Shown here: positions 1 through 9,721 of the stretch, piece after piece
Layout: each line of letters opens with the position of its first letter
Numbering within the stretch: position 1 is the stretch's first letter
From: Flavobacterium sp. N1994
GTDB taxonomy: Bacteria; Bacteroidota; Bacteroidia; Flavobacteriales; Flavobacteriaceae
Reading direction: 5' to 3'
Assembly: GCF_025947145.1 (NCBI RefSeq)
Contig: NZ_CP109999.1
Location: forward strand, 3,224,001-3,288,000
DNA length: 64,000 bases
Notes under the pieces: model-generated
What the model was told of the DNA's origin: nothing
What the model saw: only the letters and a program-made list of their open reading frames with translations
The model's database searches: none
Position numbers and translations under genes: made by a program

Positions 1-253
1 TGTCTTTTTTTAATAAAAGTAAACAAAAAAAGTTTTCCTTCTTTTTAAATTTGATGGTAAGAGTAGCGTTTCAAATCTAGTGAAAGAGGAATTGTTACTC
101 TATCGGAAGATTTTTTTCAGTTTGGCTAGAAACTATGACGCAATGCAAAACGTTTTAGTTATAGTTTTGTTGGATTTATTGAAAACTTTATTCATGGTTT
201 CAGATTGTAAATACCATCTATCGCAGCTATCTTTAGAAAAATTGACGTTTATA

Positions 254-901
254 TTAATAAAAATCTGCGTGATCATCAAACTCTCCTATTGAAAAAGAAA
301 TACCTAAGCTAAAAGTCATATGAAATCCCATTGTACCGTTTGTTCCTGCAGTTAATACTGGCTCTCCACTGTAATAAAAATGTTGTCTCATGGCAACGAT
401 ATTAGTCCAATCCAATAAAAGAGAAATGTCATCGTTTAGCCTAAATCTCGGAGATAATCCAAAAGTTACATTGATTTGTCGTTCCCAACCGGGGATGTAC
501 CCGATTTGAATTTCCTTATTATGGGTGTTATTATAAGTAATACCACCACCCAAATGAGAATATAATGCAATACTCTGATTAGAAATGCTATTCAAATCAA
601 AAAAATCGCCTACATTGTAATAGGCTTCTAAATTTAATCTATAATGATCACTGCCTTTATCTCCAGCATTAAAGGTATCAAAACTAAAATCACTTTTTGC
701 ACCCCACTTTTGATTAAACATATAGCGACCCCCCATATTAATATGAGAAAAGGAAGCAAATTGACCACTTCCATCTGAAGATTGATTCATCATTGGAATA
801 TTATACCCAAAACTAGTTTCAATTGAAACTTTGTCGTAAACAAATTTTTGAGAAAATATATTTATTGAAAATAATAATAATAGTAATAATAATTTATTCA
901 T
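254..901 (-). CDS. Secreted outer-membrane beta-barrel protein
   Basis: A 215-residue protein with a clear signal peptide (residues 1-17, ending NIFSQ). The rest is alternating short amphipathic stretches rich in Tyr, Phe, Gly and Asn, typical of an 8-10 strand outer-membrane barrel; for example, strand-like segments around GYNIP, GGRYMFN and MTFSLGISFSIGE. It resembles the N-terminal barrel half of Bacteroidota OmpA-like proteins, but there is no peptidoglycan-binding OmpA domain after it, so it is either a stand-alone barrel or a naturally short relative. It stands alone, with about 500 bp of non-coding DNA upstream. The function is unknown; a structural or porin-like role is an inference. 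Confidence 0.75.
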   Translation of the reverse strand: MNKLLLLLLLFSINIFSQKFVYDKVSIETSFGYNIPMMNQSSDGSGQFASFSHINMGGRYMFNQKWGAKSDFSFDTFNAGDKGSDHYRLNLEAYYNVGDFFDLNSISNQSIALYSHLGGGITYNNTHNKEIQIGYIPGWERQINVTFGLSPRFRLNDDISLLLDWTNIVAMRQHFYYSGEPVLTAGTNGTMGFHMTFSLGISFSIGEFDDHADFY

Positions 902-1390
902 GATTAAAGGAATCTAAACTAAAAAAGGGTTGACAAAATTCGAGTCTAAAAACATAATCATTTCAAAATCAGCATTTGTGTAAAAATTGGTTTGTAAATA
1001 TATATTTAAAATGAAATTATTCCAAACTAGTCATTAGTATAAATCCATTTTCATCACAATTAAATACAAGGAATAAATTACGGATTTAGCTAAGTATTTT
1101 GACCAATTATGGTATACGGAAAGATATATAACATAAAAAAAGGATTGGAGGAATAGTTTTATGTTAATAAATGTATTGTCTTTTTTAGAGTAATACATTC
1201 ATTTTTTAATTAAAAAGGAGTGGCACCGATGCAATCTATAACGAGGTGGTACCAAAGAAGCACAAAAGTTCTATTTTAAATCCATACGTAAATTTATTCC
1301 GTCGCACTCCATACAGTCGAGCTAAGCTCCTGTCTCGCAATTTGCATTCCGCACTTCCAACTTCGTAATTTTTCTAAACCCAACACCCAT
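902..1390. other. Intergenic region, 489 bp
   Basis: No convincing gene is present. It lies upstream of the minus-strand barrel gene and downstream of the cold-shock gene's terminator. The right half holds one copy of a dispersed repeat (see 1297-1339). The remainder is AT-rich without a clear structure. Confidence 0.5.
1297..1339. repeat. Dispersed repeat with CTCCATACAGTCGA core
   Basis: Core CTCCATACAGTCGA followed after 3-8 bases by a CTCgTGTCgC-like box. Related copies lie at 8688-8731, four times in 9730-10040, and inside the elements at 12083-12321 and 25808-26040; a degenerate copy sits near 2329-2370. All copies are intergenic. Confidence 0.7.
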
Positions 1391-1419
1391 AAAAAAAGCC
1401 AGTCTATTAGACTGGCTTT
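1391..1419 (-). terminator. Rho-independent terminator of the cold-shock gene
   Basis: Perfect 8-bp stem GCCAGTCT/AGACTGGC (1398-1416) with a 3-nt loop. On the minus strand it is followed by a U tract (the seven A bases at 1391-1397). It lies 24 bp past the stop codon of the cold-shock gene. Confidence 0.85.
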
Positions 1420-1442
1420 CCTTGGTATCGGTAAAATATATC

Positions 1443-1634
1443 TTAGATAACGTTTACATTAACAGCGTGTGGTCCTTTTTGACCTTCTTCTACAGTGTAA
1501 GACACTTTGTCGTTCTCACGTACTTGACCATTTAAGCCAGTAACATGAACAAATACATCTTGACCACCTGCATTTGGCGTAATAAATCCGAAGCCTTTAG
1601 CTTCATTGAAAAATTTAATTGTTCCTTCAATCAT
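1443..1634 (-). CDS. cspA: Cold-shock protein, CspA family
   Basis: A 63-residue single cold-shock domain (OB fold) that binds single-stranded RNA and DNA and acts as an RNA chaperone. Both RNA-binding motifs are visible: RNP1 as KGFGFI (residues 14-19) and RNP2 as DVFVHV (26-31). The length matches bacterial Csp proteins. The gene is monocistronic, with a TAnnTTTG box upstream and a strong hairpin terminator downstream. The inferred leader is only about 20 nt, so this copy lacks the long thermosensing leader of enterobacterial cspA. The family assignment is very secure; the paralogue letter is only by family. Confidence 0.95.
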   Translation of the reverse strand: MIEGTIKFFNEAKGFGFITPNAGGQDVFVHVTGLNGQVRENDKVSYTVEEGQKGPHAVNVNVI

Positions 1635-1660
1635 AAAAATAAATATATAGTATTAAAGCG

Positions 1661-1668
1661 CAAAGATA
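1661..1668 (-). promoter_or_regulatory. Candidate -7 box of the cold-shock gene
   Basis: The minus strand reads TATCTTTG, an exact match to the Bacteroidota -7 consensus TAnnTTTG, 27 bp upstream of the start codon. No good TTG -33 box is seen at the usual spacing, so the call is moderate. Confidence 0.5.
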
Positions 1669-1837
1669 GTTTGTTTTTAATAAAAACGCATCTTTTTCTT
1701 ATTTTATTTAAAAATATTTTAAAATATTAGCTTTTTGATTAAAATTTTTTCAAAAAGGATAGTGATTAAGGACTAGTAACTAGTAACTAGTAATTAGCGA
1801 TTAGTAATTTTTTAACCTACAATCCACAACTTATAAC

Positions 1838-2275
1838 TCACAACTCCCTACAACCACACTCCTTATTTTCATTCAGATACGCAATAGTGGCTTTGCCCAT
1901 TTTCTCCAACACTGGAATATGGATATCGGATAACTTTTTTACATAGATACAGGATTTCCCCATTTTAAACTTTCCCAAGTCCTCCAATAAAGGTTTTGAT
2001 GCTTCGGTGGGAGAGTAGACATAGAGCGAAAAGGCCGCTTTACGAGGGGAGAAGGCTAGCAAAGGCATATCGCCCTCGTGTCCGCTAGCATAGTGATAAT
2101 GATAGCTACCAAACCCAATAATGCTAGGCCCCCACATTTTCGGCTCAAATCCTGTCCAATCCCGCATCAGCGCAATGAGTTGATAACTATCCGCTTTCTT
2201 TTGTTCCTCACCGACATAAGAATCGATAAAAGCTAACACATCCACCTCCGTTGCAATAGTCTTATTTTTTGCCAT
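1838..2275 (-). CDS. DUF1801 (YdhG-like) domain protein
   Basis: A 145-residue soluble protein. It matches the DUF1801 pattern seen in many Bacteroidota: an N-terminal helix with VLAFIDSY, then a conserved core around MWGPSIIGFGSYHYHY and FSPRKAAFSLYVY, and a C-terminal helix ending in a Cys-rich tail (ECGCREL). No catalytic residues are established for the family and its function is unknown. It has no signal peptide, so it is cytoplasmic. It stands alone between short intergenic repeats. Confidence 0.8.
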   Translation of the reverse strand: MAKNKTIATEVDVLAFIDSYVGEEQKKADSYQLIALMRDWTGFEPKMWGPSIIGFGSYHYHYASGHEGDMPLLAFSPRKAAFSLYVYSPTEASKPLLEDLGKFKMGKSCIYVKKLSDIHIPVLEKMGKATIAYLNENKECGCREL

Positions 2276-2407
2276 AATATGGTATTAGTATATGCTCTAA
2301 TTTAATAGCCAAATTAGTAATTAGTGATTCATTTCGCTCTATAAAGTAAAGCTACGCTCTCGTGTAGCACTTCTTGCTTCTTACTTCTTGCTTCTTTCTT
2401 CTTACCT

Positions 2408-2845
2408 TCAACTCAACACCTCCAACAACACAGTAGTATACTTAGTAATATTAATCAACCTCAAGTTCAAATCAATCTTCGTGTTTTGACAGTCTTTTTT
2501 CAAGTAGGAGATCATCAGATACAATGCCTCAATCAAGGTTTCTAAATCAAAATCTACGATTCTTTTAATCTTATGCTTTTCGGCAAGTTCCGCTGTTACT
2601 TTTTTTCTAGAAATGGTAGTATAGGGCATTTCATATTTTACCGCAGCAGTGAGTTCGCCCACCTCTAGCATTGCAATGATTTGTAACCTACGCTCCCGGT
2701 CTATGATAGCCGACTTCCCAATGTCCGCCAGTAGTTTTTGATTCAGTTTCAACTCGGCTTTTAAAGCCCGCTTCAAAGCTGAAGCTTTAGTAGCCAGCAC
2801 AGCACTGTCTTTAGCTACATCGTAGATTTCTTTAATGACACTCAT
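2408..2845 (-). CDS. Hypothetical helical protein
   Basis: A 145-residue Lys- and Leu-rich protein predicted to be mostly alpha-helical, with no signal peptide or membrane segment. The middle segment (residues 50-85) reads like a short HTH-containing region, but no family is recognised. Codon use resembles that of its neighbours. It is probably real because the frame is open over its whole length and an intergenic spacer sits on each side. No function is proposed. Confidence 0.6.
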   Translation of the reverse strand: MSVIKEIYDVAKDSAVLATKASALKRALKAELKLNQKLLADIGKSAIIDRERRLQIIAMLEVGELTAAVKYEMPYTTISRKKVTAELAEKHKIKRIVDFDLETLIEALYLMISYLKKDCQNTKIDLNLRLINITKYTTVLLEVLS

Positions 2846-3140
2846 TCTATTATAATTTATATACTATCAAATCGTAAGCTAAATTAGAAATTAGAAATTA
2901 GTAATTAGTATTTATTTATCCACAACTCAAGAAAACTATGGTTTAAGTGGTGTTACTAAATATGATTCATAATGATTTTCTATAACAAAGGTGTAGTTGA
3001 ATGGTAAAAAAAATAGATGATCTCCTTAGTAGTTGCCATTCATAGATTTTATTGGCTAAATAACGATAAACTTTCTCAGTTTACAGGGGCGGAGTTAATT
3101 TTGAAAAATAAAATTCGACCAATAGAATGTAAATGTTACC

Positions 3141-6100
3141 ATGAAAAAGATATATGTTATTTTAGTACTAGTACTGTTTTTGCCAGTATGTTTTTATTCC
3201 CAAACAACGGTGACTCTAACTTCACCAGGAACATCCTCTTTTACAGTTCCGGCCGGAGTTACCTCACTAACAGTAGAGTGCTGGGGAGCTGGTGGTTCTG
3301 GAGGTGGAACTGCCGGAAATGCTACTGCCTCTGGCGGTGGTGGTGGAGGCGGAGGCTATTCTAAAAATACTGTTGCGGTAGTATCGGGTTCAAGTATAAA
3401 CTATACTATTGGAGCAGGAGGAACTGGTACAACAGCAAATGGAGCAAATGGAGGAGCAACTACTTTCTCTACTGTTGCTGCCAATGGAGGATTTGGTGGA
3501 ATGCAAGGAAATTCAAACTCAGGAGTGGGTGGTGCCGGCGGAACCGGAACAACCTTTAATGGTGGAAAAGGGGCTAATGGAATACTATCTAACAGTGGCG
3601 GTGGCGGTGCAGGTAGTGCCGGTAGTGCCTCAAATGGTAATTCTGCCACTAATGGCACTGGTGCCAATGCAGTAACAAATGGTGCCGCAGGAGGTAATGG
3701 AGGGGTTGGTTATATCTTTAATTTCTTAGGGTTACTTATAAATGTTGGAAACGATGGCTTGACAGGGGCAAATCCAGGCGGCGGTGGCGGCGGTGGCGAT
3801 AATGGTGATTTTGGGTTTTTTGGATTCTATTATTTAGGTGGAGATGGTGGAGATGGTCAAATTAAAATTACTTACAATTGCGCTGCTTTCAGCTTAACCA
3901 GCACTGTAGCAGCCTCTGTGAATGTATGTGCCGGAAATTCTTCTATCATAACGCTTAACGCAACGGCTATTGGTTTACCGATTGGTTTGTACGCTGTTGA
4001 TTACGAAATTCAGGGAGTGCCACAAACAGCAGCAGTAATGAACGTTACTACAGCAGGAACCGGAACGTTTATAGCAAACGGATTTACAACTGTTGGTACT
4101 AGAACGGTTAAAATTACTCGCATCACTTCGCAAAGTTGTTACTCTGATATTATTACCAATAACCTTACTACAGTTACGGTGAATTCTTCACTAAGTGCTC
4201 CAACTGCTTTGGCTGGATCTGGCGCTACTTGTACTCAAATTACGGCTAACTGGAGTGCTATATCAGGGGCTTCTTATTATGAATTGGATGTGGCTACCGA
4301 TAGTGGTTTTACTAGTTTTGTTCCCGGATACAATGCGTTAAATGTTGGTAACGTAGTAACAAGCAATATTACCGGTTTAACAGCAGGGGTAACTTACTAT
4401 TATAGAGTAAGGGTTTTTAACGGAACTTGTATTAGTACAAATTCTGGAACCATAACGTATGCTACAACTTTAGCTCCTGGTGCACCCACTTTAAATGCAG
4501 TAACAAATAATACCTGTTCTCAATTTACTATCAATTGGACTGCTGGAACGGGAACAACCAATAGCTATACAATTGAATGGTCAACGGCAGCGTCAAATTT
4601 TGCTACTATTTTAGGAACGGCTACTGGTATTACAGCATTGACCTATACTATAACAGGATTAACCAATGGAGTACAGTATAAATATAGAATTCGGGCGGTT
4701 AATGGTTGTGGTTCCAGTGCCAATGTTACGAGTGGTAGTATTACTACTTCTGGAGCGGCACCAGGTATTCCTACGTTAAATGCTGTAACAAATAATACTT
4801 GTACCCAATTTACGATTAATTGGGCAGCAGGAACAGGAACAACCAATAGCTATACTATTGAATGGTCTACTGCAGCATCCAATTTTGCTACTATTTTAGG
4901 AACGGCTTCTGGAGTTGCGGCATTAACCTATACCATAACAGGATTAACTAATGGCGTACAGTATAAATACAGAATTCGGGCGGTTAATGGTTGTGGTTCT
5001 AGTGCCAATGTTACGAGTGGTACTATTACTACTTCTGGAGCGGCACCAGGTATCCCTACATTAAATGCTGTAACCGGAATTACCTGTACCCAATTTACGG
5101 TCAATTGGGCTGCTGGAACAGGTACAACCAATAGCTATACCATTGAATGGTCGACTGCGGCATCCAATTTTGCTACTATTTTAGGAACGGCTTCTGGAGT
5201 TACGGCATTGACCTATACTATAACAGGAGTAACTAGTGCAACACAATATAAATACAGAATTAGAGCAGTTAATGGTTGTGGTACCAGTGCAAACGTGACG
5301 AGTGGCAATGTAACGACCGCATCTTCTCCAACCACACCAACCATATCTACGGTAGATAGCATTCCTTTCTGTCAGACAGATGGGGCTACCTTAACTTCTA
5401 GTGCCGGTACCACTTATTTGTGGTCAACTGGTGAAACCACACCAAGTATTTTTGTGACTACTGCCGGAAGTTATACCGTGCAGATCACCAATGCCAGTGG
5501 CTGTCAAAGTAATAGTTCATCGGCTACCGTGGTAACAGTACAAGGATTGCCAACGGCTGCAGCAGGTGGTAGTCAAGCCATATGTTCTACTAGTACTGCT
5601 ACGGTAAGTGGGGCTACCGCAACTAACGGAACGATACTATGGACGCATAATGGTACAGGAACGCTATCAAATGCAACAACGCTTACTCCAACTTATACTC
5701 CAGCAATTGGTGATATTGGTACTACGGTAAAGTTAACAATGACCGTTACGAGTAATAATACGTGTGCTCCACAAATAGCAACAGCAACCTATACGGTAGG
5801 CGTAACTGCTATGCCAGTGCAGCCAACCTTAGGAACTGTAACACAACCAACATGTGCTGTAGCAACAGGTAGTTTTTCCATAGCAAATTATGATGCTTCC
5901 TATACCTATGCCGTAACGCCAGCAACAGGCGTAACAATCGCTGGTTCAGTAATCACCGCTCCAGCTGGAACTTATACAGTAAAAGCTACATCAGGTACTT
6001 GTACCTCAGTAGCCTCTGCGAGTGCAACGGTAAATACACAACCAGCTACTCCGGTTCAACCCACCTTAGGAGCTGTAACACAACCAACATGCTCAGTAGC

Positions 6101-8609
6101 AACGGGTAGTTTTTCAATAACAAATTATAACGCCTCTTATACCTATGCAGTATCGCCATCAACAGGAGTAAGTATTTCTGGGGCAACGATAACGGCACCG
6201 GCTGGAACTTATACTGTAACGGCTACATTAGGTACTTGTACATCAGTAGCCTCTGCCAGCACAACAGTGAATGCACAATCAGCTACTCCAGTGCAGCCAA
6301 CCTTAGGTGCTGTAACACAACCAACATGTGCTGTAGCAACGGGTAGCTTTTCCATAACAAATTACAATGCTTCCTATACCTATGCGGTAACGCCAGCAAC
6401 AGGGGTAACAATCTCAGGTTCATTGATCACCGCTCCTGCAGGAACTTATACAGTAAAAGCTACAGTAGGTACTTGTACCTCAGTAGCCTCTGCGAGTGCA
6501 ACGGTAAATACACAACCAGCTACTCCGGTTCAACCCACCTTAGGAGCTGTAACACAACCAACATGTTCAGTAGCAACAGGTAGTTTTTCAATAACAAATT
6601 ATAACGCCTCTTATACCTATGCAGTATCGCCATCAACAGGAGTAAGTATTTCTGGGGCAACGATAACAGCACCGGCTGGAACTTATACAGTAACGGCTAC
6701 ATTAGGTACTTGTACATCAGTAGCCTCTGCCAGCACAACAGTGAATGCACAGCCAGCTACTCCAGTGCAGCCAACCTTAGGTGCTGTAACACAACCAACA
6801 TGTGCTGTAGCAACGGGTAGCTTTTCCATAACAAATTACAATGCTTCCTATACCTATGCGGTAACGCCAGCAACAGGGGTAACAATCGCTGGTTCAGTAA
6901 TCACCGCTCCTGCAGGAACTTATACAGTAAAAGCTACAGTAGGTACTTGTACCTCATTAGCCTCTGCGAGTGCAACGGTGAATGGACAACCCACTAATAC
7001 ATGGAACGGATCATGGTCAACAGGATTAGCTCCAACAAGTACTGAAAAAATTGTTTTTGCTGCTAATTATAACTCCTCTTCAGATTTGATAGGTTGTTCT
7101 TGTCAAGTTAATTCGGGGGTTACTGTAAATATCAATTCAGGACATACCTTAACGGTTTTAAACTCTGTAACAGTTAACTCTGGAGGAACTTTAAGATTTA
7201 ATGATAAGGCTAGTTTAGTTCAAACAAACGATGCGGCGGTTAACAGTGGAACGATAACTTACGAAAGAGAAACAACACCTCTAAAACAATATGATTATAC
7301 CTATTGGTCTTCACCGGTAGCATCAGCTCCATTAAGCCAATTAGCCACCAATTCATTATTTTATAATTTTAGCCCAACGATTAATAATTGGGTTTACCAG
7401 ACTGGAGCAACAACCATGGCACAAGGTGTTGGTTATATAGGGAGAGCACCAAGCGGCTTAACCTATAGCCCGACACAAATTGTAGAAACAAGTTTTACAG
7501 GTGTTCCTAATAATGGAGTGATTACTACTCCCATTGTTAAAAGCACAGGCACTTATAATTTGATAGGTAACCCTTATCCATCCGCTATTGATGCTGATTT
7601 ATTTATAACAGCGAACACAGCAGTTACTAACGGAACGTTGTATTTATGGACGCACAATACTGCTATTACCAACAATGTCTATACGGCCAATGATTATGCC
7701 AAATATAACTATACCGGAGGAGTAGGGACACTTCCGGCTCCAAGCGGAGGATCAAGACCAATGGGAAAAATAGCTGCAGGACAAGGTTTCTTTATCGAAG
7801 CTAAAACAAGTTTGGCCAACGGAACCTACTCGGCTACTTTTAATAATGCGATGCGTTTGGCAGGGAATAATACCCAGTTTTTCAAAAATGGTACAGCATC
7901 CACTACGACGAACTCTATTTCAGAAGGATTAGAAAGACATCGCGTTTGGCTTTCCTTAAGAAGTGCATTAGGAGCCTATAACCAAATGTTAGTAGGTTAT
8001 GTGGAAGGGGCCACCAATGATTATGATTCGTTATTTGATGGTAAAACGTTCGCTGTTGGGAACTCGGTTTCTATGTATACCATGAACGGAGCAGATAATT
8101 TAGCCATACAAGGAAAGAGTCTACCGTTTTCAGCAACAGATAGTATCCCTATTGGGTACACTACTACAATAAACGGAGAATTGAGTATTCATTTAGATGA
8201 TTTTGATGGGGTATTCACTAGTCAAAATATCTATTTGTTAGATAAAACAACCAATACAGTAAACAATTTAAAAACCGGACCTTATACTTTTGTAACGACT
8301 AGTGGTACTTTTAACAATCGTTTTGAATTGCAATTTACTGCGCAAGCATTGGGTATAACAACGCCAACAATAACCGATAAGGATATTAAAATCATATCCG
8401 AAAATCAGGGGCTTGAAGTAATTTCGCCAGCACTAGCCATTACCAAAGTAGAAGTATTTGATATTTTAGGCAAAGTAGTGTTGACTAAGAATAACCTAAA
8501 CACTAATGTATTTCAAACCAATTCATTAAACGTGGCACCACAAATTCTTTTGGTAAAAGTAACGTTAGACGACCACTATGTTTTCACAAAGAAAACACTA
8601 ATAGACTAG
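3141..8609 (+). CDS. Giant modular T9SS-secreted surface protein (glycine-rich, FN3 and Ig-like repeats)
   Basis: A 1822-residue exported protein. Order of parts: signal peptide (1-20, ending CFYSQ); glycine-rich region (about 22-245) with runs of Gly; Ig-like segment (about 250-350); four fibronectin type III-like modules of about 95 residues (350-727), the last three nearly identical (PTLNAVT...GCG); Ig/PKD-like modules (728-890); five tandem 79-residue units starting PVQPTLGAVTQPTC (about 892-1286); a beta-rich adhesin body; and a C-terminal type A sorting domain (last 80 residues) with the VFDILGKVV-like motif that directs secretion by the type IX system. It is probably a cell-surface adhesin or matrix protein. 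The start is chosen because the signal peptide follows it directly. A hairpin terminator follows. Confidence 0.85.
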   Translation: MKKIYVILVLVLFLPVCFYSQTTVTLTSPGTSSFTVPAGVTSLTVECWGAGGSGGGTAGNATASGGGGGGGGYSKNTVAVVSGSSINYTIGAGGTGTTANGANGGATTFSTVAANGGFGGMQGNSNSGVGGAGGTGTTFNGGKGANGILSNSGGGGAGSAGSASNGNSATNGTGANAVTNGAAGGNGGVGYIFNFLGLLINVGNDGLTGANPGGGGGGGDNGDFGFFGFYYLGGDGGDGQIKITYNCAAFSLTSTVAASVNVCAGNSSIITLNATAIGLPIGLYAVDYEIQGVPQTAAVMNVTTAGTGTFIANGFTTVGTRTVKITRITSQSCYSDIITNNLTTVTVNSSLSAPTALAGSGATCTQITANWSAISGASYYELDVATDSGFTSFVPGYNALNVGNVVTSNITGLTAGVTYYYRVRVFNGTCISTNSGTITYATTLAPGAPTLNAVTNNTCSQFTINWTAGTGTTNSYTIEWSTAASNFATILGTATGITALTYTITGLTNGVQYKYRIRAVNGCGSSANVTSGSITTSGAAPGIPTLNAVTNNTCTQFTINWAAGTGTTNSYTIEWSTAASNFATILGTASGVAALTYTITGLTNGVQYKYRIRAVNGCGSSANVTSGTITTSGAAPGIPTLNAVTGITCTQFTVNWAAGTGTTNSYTIEWSTAASNFATILGTASGVTALTYTITGVTSATQYKYRIRAVNGCGTSANVTSGNVTTASSPTTPTISTVDSIPFCQTDGATLTSSAGTTYLWSTGETTPSIFVTTAGSYTVQITNASGCQSNSSSATVVTVQGLPTAAAGGSQAICSTSTATVSGATATNGTILWTHNGTGTLSNATTLTPTYTPAIGDIGTTVKLTMTVTSNNTCAPQIATATYTVGVTAMPVQPTLGTVTQPTCAVATGSFSIANYDASYTYAVTPATGVTIAGSVITAPAGTYTVKATSGTCTSVASASATVNTQPATPVQPTLGAVTQPTCSVATGSFSITNYNASYTYAVSPSTGVSISGATITAPAGTYTVTATLGTCTSVASASTTVNAQSATPVQPTLGAVTQPTCAVATGSFSITNYNASYTYAVTPATGVTISGSLITAPAGTYTVKATVGTCTSVASASATVNTQPATPVQPTLGAVTQPTCSVATGSFSITNYNASYTYAVSPSTGVSISGATITAPAGTYTVTATLGTCTSVASASTTVNAQPATPVQPTLGAVTQPTCAVATGSFSITNYNASYTYAVTPATGVTIAGSVITAPAGTYTVKATVGTCTSLASASATVNGQPTNTWNGSWSTGLAPTSTEKIVFAANYNSSSDLIGCSCQVNSGVTVNINSGHTLTVLNSVTVNSGGTLRFNDKASLVQTNDAAVNSGTITYERETTPLKQYDYTYWSSPVASAPLSQLATNSLFYNFSPTINNWVYQTGATTMAQGVGYIGRAPSGLTYSPTQIVETSFTGVPNNGVITTPIVKSTGTYNLIGNPYPSAIDADLFITANTAVTNGTLYLWTHNTAITNNVYTANDYAKYNYTGGVGTLPAPSGGSRPMGKIAAGQGFFIEAKTSLANGTYSATFNNAMRLAGNNTQFFKNGTASTTTNSISEGLERHRVWLSLRSALGAYNQMLVGYVEGATNDYDSLFDGKTFAVGNSVSMYTMNGADNLAIQGKSLPFSATDSIPIGYTTTINGELSIHLDDFDGVFTSQNIYLLDKTTNTVNNLKTGPYTFVTTSGTFNNRFELQFTAQALGITTPTITDKDIKIISENQGLEVISPALAITKVEVFDILGKVVLTKNNLNTNVFQTNSLNVAPQILLVKVTLDDHYVFTKKTLID
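5814..6998 (+). repeat. Five tandem 237-bp in-frame repeats, alternating A-B
   Basis: Units begin near 5814, 6051, 6288, 6525 and 6762 (period 237 bp, 79 residues). Units 2 and 4 are nearly identical, as are units 3 and 5, so the array has grown by duplicating a 474-bp pair. It lies wholly inside the giant adhesin gene. Confidence 0.85.
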
Positions 8610-8629
8610 TATAAAGGAGTAATCTAAGT

Positions 8630-8668
8630 AAAAACCATCTTTATCATTTGATTTAGGTGGTTTTTTTA
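8630..8668 (+). terminator. Rho-independent terminator of the giant adhesin gene
   Basis: Stem AAAACCATC/GGTGGTTTT (9 bp, one G-U pair; 8631-8639 with 8656-8664) followed by a T run. It lies 21 bp past the stop codon. Confidence 0.8.
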
Positions 8669-8687
8669 TTCCTTAAAATTTATAATT

Positions 8688-8805
8688 TATTCCGCTGCGT
8701 TCCATACAGTCAAACCATCCCCTCGTATCGCTTTTTTCCTCTTTCCTCATTCTTCTTGCTTCTTTCTTCTTGCTTCTTTCTTCTTTCTTCTCTCTTCACA
8801 TCCAA
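8688..8805. repeat. CCATACAGTC repeat followed by CT-rich tract
   Basis: A copy of the CCATACAGTC repeat (8688-8731) is followed by a pyrimidine-rich tract made of CTTCTT and CTTTC words (about 8735-8800). Similar CT-rich tracts follow the repeat copies near 2370-2405 and 10040-10075, so the tract seems to be part of the repeat unit. Confidence 0.55.
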
Positions 8806-8854
8806 TCTACAATACTTCCTTTCAAACGTAAATATGGTAAAACCAAGTCTTCCT

Positions 8855-9682
8855 TTACGGTTTTTTTAATTGCCAAAAAGGAAACAGCGCGTCTTTCCCA
8901 TCTAAATCTTCAAAGTCATCGTAAAAGGCTAAATTCCTTTGGTTTTTAGTTTTCACCTCTCTTTGATAGTTCTTATCGGTCAGAATAGCAGAGATGGACA
9001 ACACTTCCAATGTTTTTCTAGAATGTATATAACGTTCTAGCGCTTTCCAGGTGTACTCGCTTTCGTCTCCTTGGCCAACGCCTTTCAAATGAGGGCATTG
9101 GTCATTAACGTAATACACTTTATCACCCCCAAGAGCCAGCGTGCTGTTCCTTACCGATTGGCGGAACTTTCGCAAGTCTTGTTCATCGTAAAGATAGTTG
9201 TTCCCTTGCATGATATCCGTAAAAGACCACCATCTGCTATAGTAAAACAAATCACTACTAATCACCTCTTTATAAATACTTAAACTACTGTTGCTGTCAA
9301 GGGCTATGATAGCCGTTAGTTCAAAATTAGGGTCAAAAATACTTTCTTTTTCAGCCTTGATAGTAGCGTCATCTAACACTCTTTCCCAATACCAATATGC
9401 CTCTTTTTCAAAAAGGGTATCTCCAAATTTAGCATACAACGCTTTTTGCTGATACTGCTCATCAATAAGTCGGAAGTGCCAGCAGGAACCTTCTTTTTTA
9501 ATCTTGCCCAGGAGTATGAAATCTTCCTCTAGTGCTTCTTCCAACAAGTCACTATACTCCGCCATAGCATGATAGCCATATTCTATATTGATATCCAACC
9601 GCTCAGCCAAATCCATAGCCAAGCCCTCCAGACTAGAAAGGTCCAAAGTATGCCGACTCAGTAACGATAGATCACATCCCAT
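8855..9682 (-). CDS. Hypothetical protein
   Basis: A 275-residue acidic cytoplasmic protein without signal peptide or membrane segment. No family is recognised. It contains a Trp/Tyr-rich stretch (YWYWERV, SRWWSFTD) and a conserved-looking YVNDQCPHLKG segment that might bind a ligand or metal, but no known motif fits. It heads a minus-strand series with two other proteins of unknown function and a peptidoglycan peptidase. Gaps between them contain repeats, so a single operon is doubtful. Confidence 0.65.
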   Translation of the reverse strand: MGCDLSLLSRHTLDLSSLEGLAMDLAERLDINIEYGYHAMAEYSDLLEEALEEDFILLGKIKKEGSCWHFRLIDEQYQQKALYAKFGDTLFEKEAYWYWERVLDDATIKAEKESIFDPNFELTAIIALDSNSSLSIYKEVISSDLFYYSRWWSFTDIMQGNNYLYDEQDLRKFRQSVRNSTLALGGDKVYYVNDQCPHLKGVGQGDESEYTWKALERYIHSRKTLEVLSISAILTDKNYQREVKTKNQRNLAFYDDFEDLDGKDALFPFWQLKKP

Positions 9683-9721
9683 AAATATATTTCTTTAACC
9701 TACAACAGGAATTAGTAATTA

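Noticed and set aside
80..292. 70-residue plus-strand frame at the window start
   Set aside because: Composition is low-complexity and it overlaps the 3' end of the barrel gene antisense; no family pattern.
3401..3675. Pro/Ala- and Gln/Glu-rich frames in other frames of the giant adhesin
   Set aside because: They arise from the glycine-rich codon pattern of the real gene read out of frame.
8735..8800. CT-rich tracts as base-pairing targets of the small-RNA purine loop
   Set aside because: The complementarity is only short CTTCTT-type words expected from low-complexity tracts, so it cannot be told from chance.
8657..8869. 70-residue plus-strand frame rich in Ser, Phe and Leu
   Set aside because: It is a translation of the CT-rich repeat tract, with no family pattern.
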